Shown: piece after piece, positions 1-5,360 of the stretch
Numbering within the stretch: the stretch's first letter is position 1
How the letters are laid out: the number at the start of each line of letters is the position of its first letter
Program-made: the position numbers and the translations under genes
Assembly (NCBI GenBank): GCA_947627335.1
Contig: CANQVQ010000109.1
Coordinates: forward strand, 1 to 5,360
DNA from: an uncultured Clostridia bacterium
GTDB lineage: Bacteria; Bacillota; Clostridia; Oscillospirales; CAG-382
Direction: 5' to 3'
Length of the DNA stretch: 5,360 nucleotides
Notes under the pieces: model-generated
The model's database searches: none
Told to the model about the DNA's origin: nothing
What the model saw: only the letters and a program-made list of their open reading frames with translations

Positions 1-1
1 G

Positions 2-277
2 TTCCTGAAACAGGGAAAACTCGTTTCGCAGGGAACGCTCGCGGAGGTCGCCGAACCGCTTCGCGGAAAAATTTGGGAACTGCCGCTCGACGGCGACGCG
101 AACGAACCGGAAGTGCGGGAAAAGCACACGGTCATTCGCCTGCTTCGGCGGGAGGACCGTCCGTTCCTGCGCGTTTACGCGGAAAACCGCCCGACGGAGG
201 GACCCTGTTCGTCGGTTCCGCCGTCACTGGAGGATTGCTACTTCCTGCTGTTCGGCGAAGATACGGAGGGACGCTGA
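2..277 (+). CDS. ABC transporter ATP-binding protein, C-terminal fragment (5' end outside window)
   Basis: This reading frame is open from the window edge to TGA at 275-277, giving 91 visible residues. It starts with FLKQGKLVSQGTLAEV, which matches the stretch after the H-loop of ABC exporter ATPases, where a phrase like 'ILKxGKLVxxGT' follows the switch histidine. It ends with PPSLEDCYFLLFGE, which resembles the 'PSLEDxYxxxF' ending of the accessory C-terminal domain in ATPases that pair with ABC-2 permeases. The Walker A, Q-loop, signature and Walker B motifs all lie upstream of the window and cannot be checked. The protein would be cytoplasmic and energise export through the permease encoded next. 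Only one base (278) separates its stop from the permease ATG, and the permease ribosome binding site lies inside this gene, so the two are almost certainly co-transcribed and probably translationally coupled. The transported substrate cannot be told from this fragment. A shorter frame at 73-282 with a low-complexity Arg/Gly product is a shadow of this gene. Confidence 0.85.
   Translation, partial: FLKQGKLVSQGTLAEVAEPLRGKIWELPLDGDANEPEVREKHTVIRLLRREDRPFLRVYAENRPTEGPCSSVPPSLEDCYFLLFGEDTEGR
265..270 (+). promoter_or_regulatory. Ribosome binding site of the ABC-2 permease
   Basis: GGAGGG lies 8 bases before the ATG at 279, inside the last codons of the upstream ATPase gene. It supports that start and fits coupled translation of the two transporter subunits. 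Confidence 0.75.
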
Positions 278-278
278 G

Positions 279-2560
279 ATGACGCGGCAGGAATTACGCA
301 AGCTGTTCGGCAGTCGGGCGTTCCTTCTGCTGTTTTTGGCGCTGCTCGCCGCGAACGCCGTGCTTGCCCGGATCGACGCGCAGGCGCACCGGGTGGATTT
401 CGCTTTTTCCGACGCGGTGCGGTCGTTACTCGTTTCGTACCGGGAGGACCCCGACGCCTTCGACGAAAAATATGCCGCCTACCGCGAAGCGCAGGACGCC
501 GCGATCGACCTGCAGATGCAGTACGTCCTCAACCACGAAACCCCGCCGGAGGAACTGTTCGAGGAATCGTACACGCTTGCGCCGGAAAGCGGCTACGGCG
601 ACGGGCAGCTCTACCGTGCGCTGTACGAACAGGTCGGACGTCGGGAAGCATACCGGGAAAAAATAAAAGAGATTTTGCGGGACGCGGAGCGCAACCTCGC
701 AACGATCGGGGACCCGTATACCCGTTCCTACAACGAACAGGTGCGGGAACGCTATGCGTCGCTCTATGCGATCCCGCTTTCGGACGATTACGCCGTCGGC
801 TGGGGGGATTACTTTCGGTATACGACCGGTTCCCTGCTGCTCCTGCCGCTTTTGCTCGCAGGCGAACTGCTTCTGGCGCACGCGGACGCGGAAAGCGGAA
901 TGGAGGAGGTGCTTTTCGCAACAAAAAAGGGCAGAAACGCCGTCTGGACGCGGAAAGCGCTCGCGCTGCTCGCCGTGTGCGTCGGTTCGGTCCTGCTTTT
1001 CGACGCGACGTCCTTCGCCGTGTATGCCGCGACGACCCCGCTTTGCGGTCTTGGGGAATTCCTCGCCTCGTTCGACGGTTTCACGCTCTGCCCGTACCCG
1101 CTTTACGCGTATGAATTCCTGCTTCTGCGGGAGGCGGTCTGCATCGCGTTCTGCTGTTTGACGGCGTTGCTGTTCCTGTTCCTCGCCCGTCTTTTCGGGA
1201 ATCCGCTGCTGACGCTCGGCGTCGGCGTGGCGTTCTGCGGCGTGGAGGTTTTGCTCTACCGCCTGCCGTCCTATCGGCTCGGCGACGTGTGGCAGGCGCT
1301 CAACCTGTTTCGGCTTTGGGACGCGGGGAATCTCTTTTCGCAATACCGCTCGGTCGGGATTTTCGGGCATTCCGTCCCGCTTCTCCTGTTTGTGCCGATG
1401 GTGTTCTGCGCCGGGATCGCCGTCTGCTTGGTTGCGCTTTGGCTGCTCTGGGCACGGCGGAAAAACCGTCGGCTTCGCGTCCGCCTGCCGAAAATGCAAC
1501 TTCGCCTTCCCCTGCCGCACACGCTGGCGCACTGTGAAGCGCGAAAGCTGTTCATTCGGTCGGGACTGCTGCTTCCGATCCTTCTGCTCCTGCTTTGCAA
1601 AGGGATTTCCGCCGGAAATGCCGCAAACGGCAAACTCCCGTTTCAGGAATCCGTCTACCGCTCGTATCTGCAGACCTACCAGAGCGTCCCGCTCGACGAA
1701 GCGGAACGCCTGATCGCGGAAGAGCAGGCGAACTTCGACGACTTGCAGCGGCAGGCGGCGCTGTACGCGCAGAAATGGGAGGAAGGGACCGCCGCCTACG
1801 GGGAAACCCTCGCGGCGCAAAGCGCGTGGGAAACCGCCCAGCGGAAACTCGAACCGTTCCAGCGTGCCGCGGACGAGGTCGCACGGGTGCGGGAACTGCG
1901 GGACGGCGGCGTCGACGCACAGGTGGTCTACGGGGGCGGCTGGGAAGCGCTCTGTCTGGAAAAAACGGACCTGTTTTTGCTGCTGCTCCTGCTGTTTCCG
2001 GCGTTTGCCTACGCGTCGGAGGACCGATGCGGCTTCCGACCGATTTTGTATGCCGCCGAAAACGGACGAATGCGGACGGCGCTCGTCAAGTCGGCGCTCT
2101 GCGTCGGATTTGCGGCGACGGCAGGCGCGCTCTGCTTCCTCGCCGACGCGTTTTCCGTGCGGGCGCTCTACACGCTCCCGCTGTCGGACGCCCCTGCCGT
2201 AAGCGTTTCGGCGCTGGCGGACCTCGGCGCGGAAGGCACGCTGTTCGGCTTCGTCCTGCGCTGGGGCGTATGCCGGATCCTGCTCTGCGCGACGGTCGCC
2301 CTGCTCGGTTTTACGCTGTCCCGCTGTTCCCGGCGCTGGCGCTCGCCGCACTGCTGTTCCCGCCGTACCTCGTCGGGCTGTTTGCCGGCGGTGCGGTGCC
2401 GTCGTTCTGCCTTGCGAATTTGTTTGACCTTTCGGTCGCCGCCGACGGGACTTCCCTGCCGCTCCGTATCGTGTTCCCGCTGTTGACGCTGCTCGCGCTC
2501 GCTCTTTCCCTCCGTTCCGTCGCCGGTCAGCACTTCCAAGCGTGTCAAAATCGTCGATAA
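279..2560 (+). CDS. ABC-2 type transporter permease, large, internally duplicated, with a frameshift near the 3' end
   Basis: The gene encodes the membrane subunit of an ABC exporter, paired with the ATPase ending at 277. It reads from ATG 279 in one frame to about 2309-2331, then needs the -1 frame to reach TAA at 2558-2560, giving about 760 residues if repaired. Without repair it stops at 2484-2486 (735 residues), and its last 50-odd residues are Arg/Cys/Ser-rich and unlike a membrane protein. Visible architecture: EXXKLF-type amphipathic start and helix 1 (about 5-30); a large, probably extracytoplasmic loop (31-183); helix 2 (184-201); more helices at about 227-250, 284-303, 308-328 and 366-391; a basic linker (392-412). 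A second copy of the plan follows: EARKLF and a helix (419-440), a Glu/Gln-rich probable coiled-coil loop (443-563), helices at 564-578, 602-622 and 662-680. The shifted frame adds two hydrophobic segments around LALAALLFPPYLVGLF and PLRIVFPLLTLLALAL. Substrate unknown. The shift may be a sequencing error, a real mutation, or much less likely programmed frameshifting. Confidence 0.8.
2309..2331 (+). other. Probable frameshift point (-1) in the permease gene
   Basis: Upstream of this stretch the permease frame gives a membrane helix (ILLCATVALLGFTL). Downstream the same frame gives SRRWRSPHCCSRR-like basic sequence, while the -1 frame gives PALALAALLFPPYLVGLF and further hydrophobic sequence up to TAA 2558-2560. 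Two short homopolymers are candidate sites: TTTT at 2309-2312 and CCC at 2329-2331. Restoring one C in the CCC run would read LSRCSPALALAALLF. This resembles the equivalent point of the first half of the protein (LARLFGNPLLTLGVGVAF), so I favour a lost base there. A canonical X XXY YYZ slippery heptamer in the right phase was not found. Confidence 0.7.
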
Positions 2561-2620
2561 ATGTAACCAACGCAACCAAAACGGTATGCGCAACCGATGT
2601 CACAGAAATTCCTTTTCGCT
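2561..2620. other. Convergent intergenic gap
   Basis: Sixty bases separate the repaired permease stop from the glf stop. A convergent gap should hold a terminator for each side, but I see only a weak imperfect inverted repeat (CGGT...ACCG, 2582-2596). On the minus strand it is followed by TTTT, which is too weak to call a terminator. If the permease is not repaired, its stop is at 2486 and the gap would be 134 bases. Confidence 0.6.
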
Positions 2621-3748
2621 TTACCGAATCCTTTCCGCCGCTTTCAGTGCTTCGGCGACGACTTGATCCATGTCGTAATACTTGTATTCCGCGAGCCGAC
2701 CGCCGAACAGGACGTGCGGCTCTTTTTCGGCGAGGGCGTGGTATTTCGCATAGAGCGCATTGTTCTTCTCGTCGTTGACCGGGTAGTACGGCTCCCCGCC
2801 GGGTTTCCACGGTTCGCTGTACTCGCGGCTGACCACCGTTTTCGGCAGATCGTTACCGTTTTCGTCCCTCCCGAACGTGAACCATTTATGCTCGATGATC
2901 CGCGTCCACGGCGTTTCGCGGTCGGTGTAGTTCACCGCTGCGTTGCCCTGATAGTTCGGCGTGTCCAGCGTTTCGGTCTCAAAGCGCACGGAACGGTACT
3001 CCAGCGGACCGAAACGGTAGGCGAAGTACGCGTCGATGGGACCCGTGTAGACGACCGTATGCGCTAAACTGTCCAGTTCGGCTTTGTTTTCAAGATAATC
3101 AACGTTTAGCCGCACCTCGACGCCGTCCAACAGATTTTCGACCAGTTTTGTGTACCCGCCGACGGGAATGCCCTGATACTTCGCGTCGAAGTAGTTGTTG
3201 TCGAACGTGAAACGCACCGGCAGACGCTTGATGATGAATGCGGGAAGTTCTGTGCAGTCCCGTCCCCACTGCTTCTCGGTGTAGCCCTTGACCAGTTTCT
3301 CGTAAATATCCGTTCCGACCAGCGAAATCGCCTGCTCCGCAAGGTTTTTCGGCTCGGTGATCCCGGCGGACTTCCGCTGTTCGTCGATTTTTTGTCTCGC
3401 CTCGTCCGGCGTCGTCACGCCCCACATTTTGTTGAACGTGTACATATTGAAGGGGAGGGAATACAGTTCGCCCCTGTAATTCGCGACGGGGCTGTTTGTA
3501 AAACGGTTGAACGTTGCAAAGCGGTTGACATAATTCCACACCGTTTCGTCGTTCGTGTGGAAAATGTGCGCCCCGTAGCGGTGTACGTCGATGCCTTCCA
3601 CCTTTTCGGTGTACACGTTCCCGCCGATATGGTTTCGCCGTTCCACCGCGAGGACGGTTTTCCCGTTTTCCTTCGCCCGCTGCGCGAACGTCGCGCCGTA
3701 CAGCCCCGTCCCGACGACGAGGTAGTCGTACTTGGCGTATTTTGTCAC
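2621..3748 (-). CDS. glf: UDP-galactopyranose mutase
   Basis: Glf is a cytoplasmic FAD-dependent enzyme that interconverts UDP-galactopyranose and UDP-galactofuranose, supplying galactofuranose for surface glycans. The 375-residue product matches family length and closely resembles E. coli Glf as I recall it. The N-terminal Rossmann FAD site is GTGLYGA (13-19), followed by ERRNHIGGN (36-44) and RYGAHIFHTND (57-67). The family segments KGYTEKQWGRD (154-164), IIKRLPVRFTFDNNYF (172-187) and YQGIPVGGYTK (191-201) are intact. Residues expected at the substrate site are present: Tyr157, Trp161, Arg175, Tyr186, Arg283 (in TRIIEHK), Tyr321/Tyr322, and the C-terminal GGRLAEYKYYDM block (349-360). Known Glf enzymes use reduced flavin and two conserved arginines; both have counterparts here. 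Translation starts at GTG (3748-3746), supported by a strong ribosome binding site; the nearby ATG at 3764 is out of frame. It is the last gene of the minus-strand group, 27 bases after the nucleotidyltransferase gene. No galactofuranosyltransferase is in the window. Confidence 0.97.
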   Translation of the reverse strand: MTKYAKYDYLVVGTGLYGATFAQRAKENGKTVLAVERRNHIGGNVYTEKVEGIDVHRYGAHIFHTNDETVWNYVNRFATFNRFTNSPVANYRGELYSLPFNMYTFNKMWGVTTPDEARQKIDEQRKSAGITEPKNLAEQAISLVGTDIYEKLVKGYTEKQWGRDCTELPAFIIKRLPVRFTFDNNYFDAKYQGIPVGGYTKLVENLLDGVEVRLNVDYLENKAELDSLAHTVVYTGPIDAYFAYRFGPLEYRSVRFETETLDTPNYQGNAAVNYTDRETPWTRIIEHKWFTFGRDENGNDLPKTVVSREYSEPWKPGGEPYYPVNDEKNNALYAKYHALAEKEPHVLFGGRLAEYKYYDMDQVVAEALKAAERIR

Positions 3749-3755
3749 AGCTCTT

Positions 3756-3762
3756 CCCTCCC
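3756..3762 (-). promoter_or_regulatory. Ribosome binding site of glf, deciding a GTG start
   Basis: On the minus strand GGGAGGG lies 7 bases before GTG at 3748-3746. The only nearby upstream ATG (3764-3762) overlaps this site and is in another frame, so the GTG is the most likely start. Confidence 0.75.
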
Positions 3763-3775
3763 ATGAAAAAATTCG

Positions 3776-4972
3776 TTACTCCCTGCGAAGCCCCAAATGC
3801 TCGATCAGGTATTCCGCCTTTTGTTCCTCGCTCTTTGAAAGGCTTCGGTTCAGCGCCAACTCCCGCCGCGTCCGCTTCATGCGCCCATCCGTCACCATTT
3901 TCCCGAAACGGTGAACGTACATCGCCGGAAGCAGAAACGGACACCGCTTCAACACGGGATAGCGCTCCCGCATCGTGCTCATGGGGATGAACAGGCGAGA
4001 GAAAACATAGGAACGCTTCTGCCGCTGCCCCACCGCGACCCTGTTCTGCAGGTTTCCGTAGATGCCGCCGTCAACGATGTATGTTTCCAGCGCCTCCGTC
4101 AATTCGTCGGCGGGAGCGTCCTCCATCCAGACTTCGGAAAGCCGGACGCACCCTTCGGCGAATTTTCGCAGTCCGCCCTTGCCGAGCAGTCCGTTTTTCT
4201 GCTCCGTATCGAGTTCCAGTTTGCGTTCCATCAGCCAAAGATCCAGAAAGAACCGGATCCCGCATCCGCCATGCTGAAAATGCTTCGCCATGTGCGCGAC
4301 GTGATAAAAGTACAGCATTTCCGGCTTCAGGCGAAAACGGGTCCCCTGCCCCGTCGGTTCGGCGTAGGACCAGATGTCGGACAGCACCGCCTGCGCCTGT
4401 GGAAGGCTTTCTTCCTCGATCGTATCGTAATGCAGTTCGATATGCACCCTGTCGGGCTCCCCGGAAAGCAGCGAAATATCATGGGACGTGCGCCCAGTGT
4501 AGGTATAGCCGAGCGTTTCCGCGCTCGCCCTTGCGGTTTCCAAATCTTCTTCCCGAATCAGGATGTCAATATCGCTGCAGGAGCGCATCCAGTCCTCCGG
4601 CCAGAGGTGCCGGAGTTCCATCCCCTTGAGCGGAAGGTAGTCGATCCCGTCCGTGTCGAATTGACGGCAGATCTGCCCGAAAGCATACTCCCGACAAACG
4701 GTTTGCCGGAAGTACCTTGCGAGGAAGTCCTGATAAAGGCGATTGACTTTCTCCCGCGTTTCCGGGACGGATAGCCGTTCCCCTTGCTTCCACAGCGCAT
4801 CGGCGACCAAATGCTCCAATCGGTGTCGGCTTGCGAGAAGGTATACGGCGTCAAGCGCGTCCGGCGTAAGCCCCGTAACGGGTTCCGAAGCGGAGGAATT
4901 TACGCCAAGTTCCGACCGCAGCAGCACCATCAGCGTGTCGGTGATTTGTCGTTGGTTCCCGTTTGCCTCCAT
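3776..4972 (-). CDS. Family-5 nucleotidyltransferase-like protein (NTP_transf_5 type, PF14907)
   Basis: The 398-residue product resembles the uncharacterised nucleotidyltransferase family PF14907, found in polysaccharide and some peptide biosynthesis loci. The key region is LPLKGMEL (113-120), then RSCSDIDILIREEDL (130-144), then LGYTY (154-158). This is the fold's usual order: a KG/GS-like element followed by the acidic pair, here Asp134 and Asp136, that binds metal. A possible third acidic residue is Glu179 in VHIELHYD. A His-rich helix, YHVAHMAKHF (223-232), and a following FFLDLWL (241-247) match the family's C-terminal helical part. No signal peptide or clear membrane segment is seen, so it is probably cytoplasmic. 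I chose ATG 4972-4970 because AGGA lies 8 bases upstream. An in-frame upstream start at 5059 would add a charged 29-residue tail and overlap the VanZ-like gene by 50 bases. Substrate unknown; next to glf, a role in modifying a sugar or surface glycan is a guess. Confidence 0.82.
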   Translation of the reverse strand: MEANGNQRQITDTLMVLLRSELGVNSSASEPVTGLTPDALDAVYLLASRHRLEHLVADALWKQGERLSVPETREKVNRLYQDFLARYFRQTVCREYAFGQICRQFDTDGIDYLPLKGMELRHLWPEDWMRSCSDIDILIREEDLETARASAETLGYTYTGRTSHDISLLSGEPDRVHIELHYDTIEEESLPQAQAVLSDIWSYAEPTGQGTRFRLKPEMLYFYHVAHMAKHFQHGGCGIRFFLDLWLMERKLELDTEQKNGLLGKGGLRKFAEGCVRLSEVWMEDAPADELTEALETYIVDGGIYGNLQNRVAVGQRQKRSYVFSRLFIPMSTMRERYPVLKRCPFLLPAMYVHRFGKMVTDGRMKRTRRELALNRSLSKSEEQKAEYLIEHLGLRRE

Positions 4973-4980
4973 TGATTTTT

Positions 4981-4984
4981 TCCT
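4981..4984 (-). promoter_or_regulatory. Ribosome binding site of the nucleotidyltransferase-like gene
   Basis: On the minus strand AGGA is followed by an A-rich 8-base spacer and ATG at 4972-4970. It favours this internal start over the longer in-frame option at 5059, which would run back into the upstream gene. Confidence 0.6.
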
Positions 4985-5009
4985 GCTTTCTATGCCCGTT
5001 TCGTTCTTT

Positions 5010-5360
5010 TTATCGTCTTTTCTTTTCCCATGCCCAACGAGCGAGCGACGCGACGGCAAGCACCGGCACGCACCCGCACGCGTAGCCCGCGACGTCGATC
5101 CAGATGTCCGTCACCTGCGGTCCGCGTCCGTCGCTGAACAGTTGGATGGTCTCGTCCATCAGCGGCACGAACAACGCGAACAGGCACAGGTAAAGCGCTT
5201 TGTCCTTCCGCTTGACGCCCTTGACCGTGAAGAACAGCCCGAGCGACGCACCGAGCAGCAGGAACTCCGTGAAATGTCCGGCCTTCCGCACCGTGTGTTC
5301 GGTCATGCCACGCCCGAGCAGTTTCGTCACGAACCCGCTGATCATCGACGACACCCGTCC
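5010..5360 (-). CDS. VanZ-like membrane protein, 5' end outside window
   Basis: The frame is open from the window edge at 5360 to TAA at 5012-5010, giving 116 visible residues. It carries the VanZ family motifs in order: VRKAGHFTEF (family pattern RKxxHFxEY), MDETIQLF (pattern DExxQ), and GRGPQVTDIWIDVAGYACG (pattern GRxxxxxDxxxDxxGxxxG). Hydrophobic segments lie at about visible residues 33-47, 54-68 and 90-107, and the protein ends in a basic WEKKRR tail, so it is an integral membrane protein. A GTG at 5354 could be a start. However, family members usually have another N-terminal membrane helix before the segment seen here, and the frame stays open upstream, so the gene very likely begins outside the window. 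VanZ was named for teicoplanin resistance in the vanA cluster, but most relatives have no shown role, and resistance should not be assumed. It is 37 bases upstream of the nucleotidyltransferase-like gene and probably co-transcribed. Confidence 0.88.
   Translation of the reverse strand, partial: GRVSSMISGFVTKLLGRGMTEHTVRKAGHFTEFLLLGASLGLFFTVKGVKRKDKALYLCLFALFVPLMDETIQLFSDGRGPQVTDIWIDVAGYACGCVPVLAVASLARWAWEKKRR

Noticed and set aside
2303..2322. Programmed -1 ribosomal frameshifting in the permease
   Set aside because: TTTT could allow one phenylalanine tRNA to slip, but no canonical slippery heptamer in phase was seen, and I did not find a clear downstream stem. A lost base is simpler.
2582..2596. 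Imperfect inverted repeat CGGT...ACCG followed on the minus strand by TTTT, as a possible glf terminator
   Set aside because: Only four base pairs with a seven-base loop and a four-base T run; too weak to call.
426..2810. Very long minus-strand open frame (794 codons) antisense to the permease and running into glf
   Set aside because: Its product is Arg/Glu/Gln-rich low-complexity sequence with no recognisable domain. It is opposite a clear membrane protein and overlaps the certain glf gene. GC-rich codon use commonly leaves such antisense frames open.
3392..3766. Plus-strand open frames opposite glf and the nucleotidyltransferase gene (for example 2597-3067, 3392-3766, 3911-4774)
   Set aside because: They are mirror frames of well-supported minus-strand genes and show no independent domain or start signal.
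4973..5059. N-terminal extension of the nucleotidyltransferase-like gene to a start at 5059
   Set aside because: It would overlap the VanZ-like gene by 50 bases and add a charged, unconserved-looking tail, whereas ATG 4972 has its own ribosome binding site.
5010..5360. Glycopeptide resistance from the VanZ-like gene
   Set aside because: No vanHAX-type genes are nearby, and most VanZ-family proteins have no shown link to resistance.

Overview
The window comes from a GC-rich bacterium (high GC by eye, with third codon positions mostly G or C). It probably belongs to the Firmicutes/Clostridia, perhaps a gut lineage. This rests on purine-rich Shine-Dalgarno sites, a two-gene ABC exporter with a large ABC-2 type permease, a VanZ-like protein, and a family-5 nucleotidyltransferase next to glf. 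Lineage is inference; no rRNA or other marker gene is present.

Layout: two gene groups converge on a short gap at about 2561-2620. The left group is on the + strand. It holds the C-terminal end of an ABC transporter ATPase (2-277) and, one base later, a large ABC-2 type permease (279-2560). The permease reading frame breaks near 2309-2331. The upstream frame runs on to a stop at 2486 with an arginine/cysteine/serine-rich, non-membrane tail. The -1 frame carries a convincing hydrophobic C-terminus ending at 2560. The permease also looks internally duplicated, with two copies of a unit made of a membrane helix, a large loop and a second membrane helix.

The right group is on the - strand and reads right to left: a VanZ-like membrane protein (5010 to beyond 5360), a family-5 nucleotidyltransferase-like protein (3776-4972), and UDP-galactopyranose mutase Glf (2621-3748, GTG start). 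The spacings of 37 and 27 bases suggest one transcription unit. Glf makes UDP-galactofuranose, the donor for galactofuranose-containing surface glycans, so this group probably belongs to a capsule, exopolysaccharide or cell-wall glycan locus. The nucleotidyltransferase-like protein has no assigned substrate.

No RNA genes, CRISPR arrays, insertion sequences or convincing terminators were seen. No clearly new system is visible. The most useful points to check are the permease frameshift, its internal duplication, and the VanZ/nucleotidyltransferase/glf linkage.
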